A stretch of 18,890 nucleotides of DNA. It comes from an uncultured Porphyromonas sp. Lineage in GTDB: Bacteria; Bacteroidota; Bacteroidia; Bacteroidales; Porphyromonadaceae. Made by a program: the position numbers and the translations under genes. The stretch's first letter is position 1; the number at the start of each line of letters is the position of its first letter. Shown here in pieces: positions 8,237 through 14,248 of this stretch. The notes under the pieces are model-generated. The model was not told where the DNA came from and searched no databases. It worked only from the letters and a program-made list of their open reading frames with translations. The stretch is from assembly GCA_947253195.1 (NCBI GenBank), contig CAMXXM010000004.1, positions 1 to 18,890 on the forward strand, read 5' to 3'.

Positions 8237-8266
8237 CAAAGGTAACACTTTACACTCAATCCCAAT
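8237..8266 (-). promoter_or_regulatory. Bacteroidetes-type promoter for the LTA-synthase-family gene
   Basis: The minus strand reads ATTG (8266-8263), an 18-nt spacer, then TACCTTTG (8244-8237), matching the -33/-7 pattern of the Bacteroidetes primary sigma factor. The predicted transcription start near 8230 gives a leader of about 43 nt to the ATG at 8187 and rules out the upstream ATG at 8295. Confidence 0.65.
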
Positions 8267-8351
8267 CCCTCAGAGCCCGGAGGTCGACCTACCAAGCGTG
8301 TCGCCTATGGATCGGTAACACCCAAGGCGCATCAACAGCGAAGAATTTGGG

Positions 8352-8359
8352 TACCTTTG
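8352..8359 (+). promoter_or_regulatory. putative -7 element of the murB promoter
   Basis: The plus strand reads TACCTTTG, a full TANNTTTG match, 55 bp before the murB ATG. The -33 position lacks a clear TTG. An inverted repeat, ACCCAA (8320-8325) and TTGGGT (8347-8352), brackets the expected -33 region and touches this element, so a regulator may bind here. Confidence 0.45.
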
Positions 8360-8414
8360 AGGAGGATCACAGCAGTGGTCCATTTTATCACGGCAAGTAA
8401 ATACCACCACAATT

Positions 8415-9467
8415 ATGCGCATCACGCAGGATCAACCGCTTAAGGAGCATAACACCTTCGGTCTCGATGTCCGAGCCGCTTTCTTCATCACCCTGGAGAG
8501 TGAGGAGGATGTCCGGACACTGGCTCGGGACGAGTACTTCCGCACCATGCCCTTCATCACCATAGGAGGGGGGAGCAACCTCCTCTTTAATGGCGACTTC
8601 AAGGGCGCCGTCCTCCGCTATACCGGGTCCGACGTCACGATCGTCTCAGAGGATGACAAGTCTGTACGGCTCCGTGTGGGGGCAGGGAAGAGATGGCACG
8701 AGCTAGTCATGGAGACGACGAAGAGGGGCTGGTGGGGTATTGAGAACCTTGCCCTCATCCCCGGAGATAGCGGCGCCGCAGCGGTGCAGAACATCGGTGC
8801 CTACGGGGCTGAGATCTGTGACGTACTCGACACGATACACTATGTCGACCTGAGGGACGGCGCCACGCACGACCTCCCCGCTACGGAGGCGAAGTACAGC
8901 TATCGCCACTCGATCTTCAAGGAGGAGAGTATGGTCTCTGCCGTCGTCACGGCAATCGAGCTAACCCTCTCTAAGGTCTCCAAGCCCCGGCTGGAGTACA
9001 AGGGGCTCAGCAGTCTGAGAGAGGAGCAGCACCTCACCTCCGCCCGTGTCGCCGAGGAGGTGATCGACATTCGGCAGTCCAAGCTCCCTGACCCGGCCGA
9101 TCTGCCCAATGCGGGATCATTCTTCATGAACCCCTTCGTCACTACGGAGAAACTTGAGGAGCTACAGAGCGACTACCCCGATGTGCCGCACTACGACAGC
9201 GAGGACGGCACCCGGCACAAGATCCCCGCCGCCTGGCTGATCCAGCAGGTGGGGATGAAGGGGTACCGAAATGAGAAGGTGGGGACCTACGACAAACAGC
9301 CACTCGTGCTGATCAACCACAGCCACGGTGAGTCAGCCGACATCAGACGGCTCGCTGACCTGATCATCGCTAAGGTGAATGAGCGCTTTGGCATAGAGAT
9401 ACGCCCCGAGGTGAGGTACGTACGAAGCATACTGATGCGCTCGGTCAATCAGATGATGGAGGAGTAG
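8415..9467 (+). CDS. murB: UDP-N-acetylenolpyruvoylglucosamine reductase (MurB, type I)
   Basis: A 350-residue cytoplasmic flavoenzyme that reduces UDP-GlcNAc-enolpyruvate to UDP-MurNAc with NADPH, the second committed step of peptidoglycan precursor synthesis. FAD-binding signatures are GGGSNLLF (51-58) and the block IPGDSGAAAVQNIGAYGAEI (115-134). YRHSIFK (163-169) matches the YRDSIFK block of type I MurB. The proton-donating serine is in AGSFFMNP (Ser235) and the catalytic Glu is Glu332 in IRPEVRYV. The length and the extra C-terminal region (domain 3 loop) match the E. coli-like type I enzyme. One flavin-loop difference: GDSGAA replaces the more usual GTVGAA. It is the first gene of the only plus-strand block, 6 bp before the MBL-fold gene, so the two are co-transcribed. 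Confidence 0.97.
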   Translation: MRITQDQPLKEHNTFGLDVRAAFFITLESEEDVRTLARDEYFRTMPFITIGGGSNLLFNGDFKGAVLRYTGSDVTIVSEDDKSVRLRVGAGKRWHELVMETTKRGWWGIENLALIPGDSGAAAVQNIGAYGAEICDVLDTIHYVDLRDGATHDLPATEAKYSYRHSIFKEESMVSAVVTAIELTLSKVSKPRLEYKGLSSLREEQHLTSARVAEEVIDIRQSKLPDPADLPNAGSFFMNPFVTTEKLEELQSDYPDVPHYDSEDGTRHKIPAAWLIQQVGMKGYRNEKVGTYDKQPLVLINHSHGESADIRRLADLIIAKVNERFGIEIRPEVRYVRSILMRSVNQMMEE

Positions 9468-9473
9468 AGAGAT

Positions 9474-10247
9474 ATGGATAAGAGTACGCTCACCTTCCTC
9501 GGCACCGGCACCTCTCGCGGGGTGCCACAGCTCGGGTGCCGCTGTCCGGTCTGCCGGTCTACCGATCCGCGTGACAAGCGTCTGCGCTCCGCTGCCCTCC
9601 TTCGATCGGGCGGACGACTGATTATGATCGATGTGGGGCCGGACTTCCGGCAGCAGGGGCTTCGTGAGGATCTGGATCACCTGGACGCGATCTTTGTGAC
9701 GCACGAGCACTACGACCACATAGGCGGGATGGATGACGTGAGGGCTTTCTCCAATCACCACCACACCTTCCCCATCTTTGCCCTACCGCGAGTGATCGAT
9801 GCGCTTCACCGGGTGATGCCCTACTCCTTCGGACCAAAGAAGTACCCCGGTTCGCCTACGCTGGAGCTCCACCCGCTCACCCCCGGGGAGCCTGTGGCAG
9901 ACGAGCGCTATGCGGATGTGCTGCCCTTCACCGTGCTCCACGGTCAGCTCCCGATCCTCGGCTACCGCATCGGAGACCTCGCCTACATCACCGACTGCAA
10001 GACCCTGCCCGAGGAGAGCTACGAGATCCTCCGGGGCGTCCGCACATTGGTGATCAACGCTCTCCGGATCCGCGAGCATCCATCGCACCTGAGCTTTGAT
10101 GAGGCACTGCAGGTGATCCGCCGCATCGGTCCGGAGCAGACCTACCTCACCCACATTGACCACGACTTCGGTACTCACGAGGAGATCTGTGCCCTCTGCC
10201 CTCCCGGCATCGCCCCCGCCTACGACGGCCTGACCATAGACCTCTGA
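9474..10247 (+). CDS. PhnP-like metallo-beta-lactamase-fold phosphodiesterase
   Basis: A 257-residue MBL-fold hydrolase. The N-terminal strand-turn FLGTGTSRGVPQLGC is followed by GCRCPVC (residues 21-27). Its three cysteines (22, 24, 27) match the structural zinc site of E. coli PhnP. The catalytic di-metal motif is THEHYDHIGG (76-85), with further ligands expected at TDCK (Asp in YITDCK) and in THIDHDFGTH near the C-terminus. PhnP acts on 5-phosphoribosyl 1,2-cyclic phosphate, but here there is no phosphonate operon: the neighbour is murB. The true substrate is therefore open; cyclic phosphodiesters or cyclic nucleotides are the family's range. The gene ends just before a strong terminator hairpin. 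Confidence 0.85.
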   Translation: MDKSTLTFLGTGTSRGVPQLGCRCPVCRSTDPRDKRLRSAALLRSGGRLIMIDVGPDFRQQGLREDLDHLDAIFVTHEHYDHIGGMDDVRAFSNHHHTFPIFALPRVIDALHRVMPYSFGPKKYPGSPTLELHPLTPGEPVADERYADVLPFTVLHGQLPILGYRIGDLAYITDCKTLPEESYEILRGVRTLVINALRIREHPSHLSFDEALQVIRRIGPEQTYLTHIDHDFGTHEEICALCPPGIAPAYDGLTIDL

Positions 10248-10271
10248 CGCCGGCATCCCAGCAAAAAAAGA

Positions 10272-10320
10272 AGAGCACCGACGGAGAAAACTCTCTGTCG
10301 GTGCTCTCTGTTTTATCTAT
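10272..10320. terminator. bidirectional intrinsic terminator between convergent operons
   Basis: A 16-bp stem (10272-10287 pairing with 10292-10307, one G-T pair) with a 4-nt loop. On the plus strand it is followed by CTGTTTTAT, ending the murB/MBL transcript. On the minus strand it is followed by CTTCTTTTTTT (10272-10262 side), ending the rpmB-rpmG-bL38 transcript. A second small hairpin (10323-10328 with 10334-10339) lies between it and the bL38 stop. Confidence 0.9.
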
Positions 10321-10345
10321 AGGCTGACTGAGGGTCAGCACTAAG

Positions 10346-10501
10346 TCACTTTGCCTTAAGGACCTCCTGAACCATCTCGTTGGGGACCATCTGCTCCGAG
10401 AAGACATAAGCACCCGTCTTGGGGGACTTTACCATCTTCACTACCTTGGAGTAAGTACGGCCGTCACTGGCATGGAGGGTTGATATCGCTTTCTTTGCCA
10501 T
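10346..10501 (-). CDS. DUF4295 protein, Bacteroidetes-specific ribosomal protein bL38
   Basis: A 51-residue, lysine-rich protein starting MAKKAISTLHASDGRTYSKV and ending EMVQEVLKAK. It matches the DUF4295 family, found in Bacteroidetes right after rpmG. From memory of the structural work on Bacteroidetes ribosomes, this family corresponds to a lineage-specific large-subunit protein named bL38; I could not verify that here. The ATG (10501-10499) lies 22 bp after the rpmG stop, and the TGA is at 10348-10346, before the terminator. Position, size, basic character (about a fifth lysine) and operon context with L28 and L33 all fit a ribosomal protein. Confidence 0.9.
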   Translation of the reverse strand: MAKKAISTLHASDGRTYSKVVKMVKSPKTGAYVFSEQMVPNEMVQEVLKAK

Positions 10502-10523
10502 AATGTACTAGTCGATCTGAGGA

Positions 10524-10727
10524 TTACTTAATCTCCTTGTGTAGGGTCATACGCTTGAGGATGGGATTGTACTTCATCAGCTCAAGGCGCTCGGTGGTAT
10601 TACGCTTATTCTTCGTGGTGATGTAGCGTGATGTACCGGGCAGACCACTCTCTTTCATCTCCGTGCACTCCAGGATCACCTGGACACGGTTCCCTTTAGC
10701 TTTCTTGGCTTTCTTTCTCTTGGCCAT
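10524..10727 (-). CDS. rpmG: 50S ribosomal protein L33
   Basis: A 67-residue basic protein with the L33 pattern: [14 protein letters not shown], then [23 protein letters not shown] and a C-terminal [12 protein letters not shown]. It has a single Cys (20) where zinc-binding L33 forms carry two CXXC pairs, so it is the zinc-free (C-minus) type. It is preceded by 114 bp of leader after rpmB, unusually long for an operon whose other gap is 22 bp. That stretch holds no recognisable gene, only weak GTGAG/CTCAC inverted pairs, and could be a control region. Confidence 0.96.
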   Translation of the reverse strand: MAKRKKAKKAKGNRVQVILECTEMKESGLPGTSRYITTKNKRNTTERLELMKYNPILKRMTLHKEIK

Positions 10728-10841
10728 ATCGTGATTGATCTATCTATGCGGTTACAAAAAATCAGGGAAGGACTCTCACGGACAGTGCCTCACGCAGCAT
10801 CACAAGTGAGGGGTAGTGGTCCAAAATCCTCTCGTAGAGTA

Positions 10842-11102
10842 TCAGGCCTTATCGGTAATGATGAAGTCGTCCAGATATCCCTTCGATGCGGCACTACGAA
10901 GCGCTGCATCCAGACCCACCTTGTTGATCAGGCGGAGACCCTTGGCGGAGACACGTAGGTGTACCCAGCAGTCCTCCTCGGGCCAGTAAAACTTGCGGTT
11001 AAAAAGGTTGGCATTGAATGTCCTCCTCTCACTGCGGTGAGAGTGAGACACGCTGTTGCCCTTGATCGCCTTTTTGCCGGTCAGTTGACATACTCGTGAC
11101 AT
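10842..11102 (-). CDS. rpmB: 50S ribosomal protein L28
   Basis: An 86-residue protein with the L28 signature at its start ([20 protein letters not shown]), followed by [18 protein letters not shown] and a C-terminal [20 protein letters not shown]. It lacks the two CXXC pairs of zinc-binding L28 forms, having only Cys5 and a lone Cys in the middle. It is the first gene of the rpmB-rpmG-bL38 operon, 163 bp from secG, with a good promoter at 11152-11183. Large-subunit assembly role. Confidence 0.97.
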   Translation of the reverse strand: MSRVCQLTGKKAIKGNSVSHSHRSERRTFNANLFNRKFYWPEEDCWVHLRVSAKGLRLINKVGLDAALRSAASKGYLDDFIITDKA

Positions 11103-11151
11103 AATATCTTGTCTCTATATTATTGTATTCGTGTACTTAAGTTTCAGGGTG

Positions 11152-11183
11152 CAAAGGTACCACTCTTTAGGCAAAATAGCAAT
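11152..11183 (-). promoter_or_regulatory. Bacteroidetes-type promoter of the rpmB operon
   Basis: The minus strand reads ATTG (11183-11180), a 20-nt spacer, then TACCTTTG (11159-11152). The predicted transcript starts near 11145 and has a leader of about 43 nt that is very AT-rich (TACAATAATATAGAG), as is common in strongly expressed Bacteroidetes genes. Confidence 0.65.
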
Positions 11184-11203
11184 CCTCCAACCGGATAATC
11201 TGC

Positions 11204-11224
11204 TGAATCAGACCTTCTGATCAC
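11204..11224 (-). other. small hairpin downstream of secG
   Basis: A short perfect stem, ATCAGA/TCTGAT with a 3-nt loop, lies about 45 bp after the secG stop. No T-run follows, so it is at best a weak terminator or an RNA-stabilising hairpin. Confidence 0.25.
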
Positions 11225-11265
11225 TCTCTCGAGCTACTCAGGAGTGGTGTCACCGCCCAAGGCGC

Positions 11266-11667
11266 TTACTCTGCGGGAGTAGCAGGCTCGGCAGGTGTAG
11301 CGGGTGCCTCTGCGGGTGCAGCGGGTGCCTCTGCAGGTGTTACGGCGTTGCCTCCGAAGGGCTGTGCGTCAGCAGGAGCAGGGATAGTGGCCTTGTCGAC
11401 ATAGTCGTTGATGACACTCTCCTGCTTATTGATGGCACGCTGGACGGTGGGGGTCCACTTGGCTCCCACGACGCAGAGCAGGCACATGATGCCGGCGAGC
11501 CACCAAGTGACCTTCTCGATCATATCTGTGGAGCGACGGACACCCATCACATTATTGGCGCTGGAGAAGCCACTGGCTAGACCGCCTCCCTTGCTGTCCT
11601 GGATGGTAACCACGAAGATCAGCAGGATAGCTGCAAGAACGCCCAGAATATTAAGGAACGTAAACAT
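11266..11667 (-). CDS. secG: preprotein translocase subunit SecG
   Basis: A 133-residue inner-membrane subunit of the SecYEG channel. Two membrane helices lie at about residues 4-22 and 53-69. They are joined by the conserved cytoplasmic loop QDSKGGGLASGFSSANNVMG (23-42), which is the family's strongest signature. The C-terminal extension (about 95-133) is a low-complexity Pro/Ala/Glu tail of PAEAPAAPAE-type repeats, encoded by imperfect 18-bp repeats. By SecG topology it would face the periplasm. Bacteroidetes SecG proteins often carry such tails. It is the last gene of the sigma54-activator-lptE-TPR-secG run, 64 bp after the TPR gene; a 5-bp hairpin GGGGT/ACCCC (11694-11707) lies in that gap. 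Confidence 0.93.
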   Translation of the reverse strand: MFTFLNILGVLAAILLIFVVTIQDSKGGGLASGFSSANNVMGVRRSTDMIEKVTWWLAGIMCLLCVVGAKWTPTVQRAINKQESVINDYVDKATIPAPADAQPFGGNAVTPAEAPAAPAEAPATPAEPATPAE

Positions 11668-11731
11668 TTTCCTCTTTAACTTACTAGTACATAGGGGTTC
11701 ATACCCCAGATCTTATTATATCCAAAATAGA

Positions 11732-12385
11732 TCAGTCCGCCACGAGCCCCTTGCGACGTTGCTCAAGCTGACCAATTCGCTCGGCAAAGTAACCACTTTT
11801 TTCCGGATATTTCAAATTCAAGGCCTTAAGGATCGTCATAGCCTCGGTGTACCGCTCCTGCGAAGCGTACATCATCGCCAACTTCTCTGTGAAGAGCTCC
11901 TCGCCCGGCAGAGAACCATTGTCCTCGTCCTCGGGAGGGAGGGTCACATCATCCTCCTTGCTGTCGGGACGGATGCGGATCTTCTCCGCCTCGGGACCCT
12001 CGTCGAGGAAGTCTTGGACGATCTGAGCCTCAGTCTCCCGCCTCGTCCGCTCGGTCTTAGTCGGTGACTCATCGGAGACAGCAGACTCCTCAGGATGATA
12101 GCTCCGGACAAAGCGATCGATCAGGTCGTAAGAGTGGGACTGCGGCCCTCCCGAGGTGGCATCCAGTGCCAAGAGGAGGGAAAAAGGATCGTGCAGGTAC
12201 ATCAGTCGGTACTTCAGCTCTGCGGGGAAGCGAACATCCTCGCTACGGTAGAGGTCGATGAGGAGCAGCCGATGGAGTGCCTCGCAGTAGGGGTACTGCC
12301 GACTCAGCTCGAGGAGATCATCGAGGTGGTACGCCGTCAGCGTCATCGGGTCGGCAAGGGCACGGGAGAGATCGTCGTAGGTCAT
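11732..12385 (-). CDS. TPR-like conserved Bacteroidetes protein
   Basis: A 217-residue soluble protein without signal peptide. The N-terminal 90 residues are helical (LSRALADP... YHLDDLLELSRQYPYCEALHRLLLIDLYR...). They are followed by a charged, probably flexible linker of about 60 residues rich in Glu/Asp/Ser/Thr. The C-terminal region has one TPR-like helical pair, LFTEKLAMMYASQERYTEAM, followed by a second helix and FAERIGQLE. Proteins of this shape are found between lptE and secG in many Bacteroidales genomes (from memory). The role is unknown; a scaffold linked to envelope export is only a guess from context. It lies 22 bp after lptE. Confidence 0.85.
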   Translation of the reverse strand: MTYDDLSRALADPMTLTAYHLDDLLELSRQYPYCEALHRLLLIDLYRSEDVRFPAELKYRLMYLHDPFSLLLALDATSGGPQSHSYDLIDRFVRSYHPEESAVSDESPTKTERTRRETEAQIVQDFLDEGPEAEKIRIRPDSKEDDVTLPPEDEDNGSLPGEELFTEKLAMMYASQERYTEAMTILKALNLKYPEKSGYFAERIGQLEQRRKGLVAD

Positions 12386-12407
12386 AGTGTCGGGCTTTAT
12401 CTAGGGG

Positions 12408-12914
12408 CTACCAATTCTCCACGGTAGCATTGAAAATCTGATTGATGATATCCTTGGTCAGCTCCTGGCAGAGCTGATCCTGCACATCGACAAACATCTG
12501 CGAGCTGTCGAAGGTACCGAAGGAGGTAAACTCTCGCTCAAAATTCTCCTCCTCATTCACCTTATTCGTAAAGCGGACGTTGATCCGGAGGGTGAGTCGA
12601 GTCTTGGCGGCAAAGGCATTCTCTTGGACCGCCTCCGCCGAGAGGTCGTAGCCGACGATCTCTCCCTCGATGCTCAGGTCGCCATTAGTCGGCATGTCAC
12701 GCAGGCGCGTCTGTCTCTGGAAGCGATCCTTGAGGTCCTCAGTGAAGCGCTGCGCAAGGGGTGGATAGACGGTAGGAGCGAGGTTCTGGAAGTCTGTGAT
12801 GGAGACCGTCTTGATCTTCGTGTAGTCGATGCTGGCACCATTGAGCGAGTACTTGATGGAGCAGCCCGCGAGGAGGAGCATGAGGAGGAGCGATATGAGG
12901 ATAGACTTTTTCAT
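12408..12914 (-). CDS. lptE: LptE-family LPS-assembly lipoprotein
   Basis: A 168-residue lipoprotein. The signal peptide MKKSILISLLLMLLLAGC has a lipobox LLAGC with the lipidated Cys18. The body (SIKYSLNGASIDYTKIKTVS..., then EGEIVGYDLSAEA and a beta-rich middle) fits the Bacteroidetes LptE family. In the LPS exporter, LptE plugs the LptD barrel at the outer membrane. I choose the ATG at 12914-12912: the sigma54-activator gene's TGA overlaps it by one base (TGATG), a classic translational coupling. A GTG one codon upstream (12917) is less likely. The OstA-like protein at 618-2732 belongs to the same transport pathway. Confidence 0.9.
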   Translation of the reverse strand: MKKSILISLLLMLLLAGCSIKYSLNGASIDYTKIKTVSITDFQNLAPTVYPPLAQRFTEDLKDRFQRQTRLRDMPTNGDLSIEGEIVGYDLSAEAVQENAFAAKTRLTLRINVRFTNKVNEEENFEREFTSFGTFDSSQMFVDVQDQLCQELTKDIINQIFNATVENW

Positions 12915-14185
12915 CACTGCTTATTGAGCTTGCGGTAGAGCGTGCGCTCAGAGATGTCAAGGTCCTCTGCCGTCTGCTTGCGAGAGCCCTTATTCTTCTC
13001 GAGGACAAAGTCGATATACCTCTGGCTCATCTCCTCGAGAGTGAGCATCTTGCCCTCAGTGCTGGTCAGCTCCTCGAAGTCTGCCTGCAGGTCGCCACCC
13101 CGAACCTCCTGAGACGGGGACGAGGAGGGAGAAGAGGGATGAGTCAAGTCCTGCACCGGTACCTCCGCAGTCCGGTCGGGCATCATCAGGCTGCCAATGG
13201 GCTCACGACGGACCTGTGTCTGGAGGAAGCGGTAGAAGAGCTGTGTCAGCTCTCCGACGCTCCCCTTCACATCCCGAAGCATCGACATAATGGCCCCCAT
13301 CCCGGCACTGCTCCCGGCCGGCTCATCCATCATCGACTCATAGCCTATCGCCGGGGAGATCAGAGCAGGATGACGCACCTCGGCATTACGGGGGAGATTG
13401 TCCTGCAGCACCTCGCGGCTGATCATCCGATCCGGGGCGATCACGCTGAGACGCTCCACCACGTTGCGCAGTTGGCGGATATTCCCCGGCCAGTCGTAGC
13501 TCAGCAGGAGCTGCTCCGCCGCCTCCTCAAGACGGATCGGTGGCATATGATACTTGTCGGCAAAGTCGGCAGCAAATTTCTTGAAGAGCAGGATCACATC
13601 GCGACCCCTATCCCGGAGGGGTGGCAGGTCGATCGTGACGGTATTGAGTCGATAGAGCAGATCCTGACGGAAGTCGCCCCGCTTGACCGCCTCCTGGAGG
13701 TTGACATTCGTCGCCGCCACGATGCGGATATCAGTGCGCTGGACATCGGATGAGCCTACTTTCATGAATTCGCCACTCTCCAGCACCCGCAAGAGACGCG
13801 CCTGGGTCGCCATAGGTAACTCGCCCACCTCATCGAGGAAGATCGTCCCCCCATCGGCCACCTCGAAGTAGCCCTGACGCTCCGTCACCGCATCGGTAAA
13901 GGAGCCTTTCTTGTGCCCAAAGAGCTCGGAGTCTATCGTCCCCTCAGGAATCGCTCCACAATTGACCGCCACATAGGGTCCATGCTTGCGGAGGCTATTT
14001 TGGTGGATGATCTTGGGGAACGCCTCCTTCCCGACACCGCTCTCCCCACCCACGAGGACGCTGACATCAGTCGGAGCAATGAGGAGAGCCACCTCGACAG
14101 CGCGATTGAGCGCCGGGCAGTCGCCGACGATCTGCTGCCGCTGCTTAGCACGGCGGATCTCCTCCTTGGGTATGCTATTATTCAT
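12914..14185 (-). CDS. sigma54-activator-like AAA+ regulator with Fis-type HTH
   Basis: A 423-residue bacterial enhancer-binding-protein-like AAA+ ATPase without a receiver or GAF domain. Walker A is GESGVGKE (47-54) and Walker B is GGTIFLDEVGEL (112-123). Sensor I lies at AATN (157-160), the arginine-finger region at FRQDLLYRL (172-180), and sensor II at WPGNIRQLRN (232-241). A linker follows, then a C-terminal Fis-type helix-turn-helix (about 385-423, ending LDISERTLYRKLNKQ). The sigma54-contacting loop is GSFTDA (94-99) instead of GAFTGA, with Asp at the fifth position. It starts at ATG 14185; an ATG at 14212 lies at or upstream of the predicted transcript start. It is the first gene of the run with lptE, TPR and secG. 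Activation of a sigma54 promoter is family expectation, not shown. Confidence 0.9.
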   Translation of the reverse strand: MNNSIPKEEIRRAKQRQQIVGDCPALNRAVEVALLIAPTDVSVLVGGESGVGKEAFPKIIHQNSLRKHGPYVAVNCGAIPEGTIDSELFGHKKGSFTDAVTERQGYFEVADGGTIFLDEVGELPMATQARLLRVLESGEFMKVGSSDVQRTDIRIVAATNVNLQEAVKRGDFRQDLLYRLNTVTIDLPPLRDRGRDVILLFKKFAADFADKYHMPPIRLEEAAEQLLLSYDWPGNIRQLRNVVERLSVIAPDRMISREVLQDNLPRNAEVRHPALISPAIGYESMMDEPAGSSAGMGAIMSMLRDVKGSVGELTQLFYRFLQTQVRREPIGSLMMPDRTAEVPVQDLTHPSSPSSSPSQEVRGGDLQADFEELTSTEGKMLTLEEMSQRYIDFVLEKNKGSRKQTAEDLDISERTLYRKLNKQ

Positions 14186-14209
14186 AATAGGGTCACTCTT
14201 TGTCAAGTC

Positions 14210-14239
14210 CAAAGGTACCCAAAATAGTGGTCTGACAAA
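14210..14239 (-). promoter_or_regulatory. Bacteroidetes-type promoter of the regulator-lptE-secG run
   Basis: The minus strand reads TTTG (14239-14236), an 18-nt spacer, then TACCTTTG (14217-14210), nearly the full consensus. The transcript is expected to start near 14203, 18 nt before the ATG at 14185. The -33 element overlaps the loop of a 7-bp hairpin (14230-14248) placed immediately after the aldehyde dehydrogenase reading frame. Confidence 0.7.
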
Positions 14240-14248
14240 AAGTCAGAC
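14230..14248 (-). terminator. hairpin after the aldehyde dehydrogenase gene
   Basis: A perfect 7-bp stem, GTCTGAC/GTCAGAC, with a 5-nt loop overlaps the last base of the TAG stop of the upstream gene. On the minus strand the loop is TTTTT and TATTTTG follows 4 nt later. It could be a weak terminator; because it spans the -33 element of the next promoter it could also be an operator. Confidence 0.4.

Noticed and set aside
8295..8295. ATG at 8295 as start of the LTA-synthase-family gene
   Set aside because: It lies upstream of the promoter; the extra 36 residues lack family-like sequence and would precede the first membrane helix.
9333..9764. 143-codon minus-strand open frame across the murB/MBL junction
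   Set aside because: Covers conserved coding sequence of two genes on the other strand and has no recognisable domain.
13139..13753. 204-codon open frame antisense to the sigma54-like regulator
   Set aside because: Lies over the strongly conserved AAA+ domain; no domain in its translation.
14212..14212. ATG at 14212 as start of the regulator
   Set aside because: It falls within the -7 element and upstream of the expected transcript start; the ATG at 14185 fits promoter position and family N-terminus.
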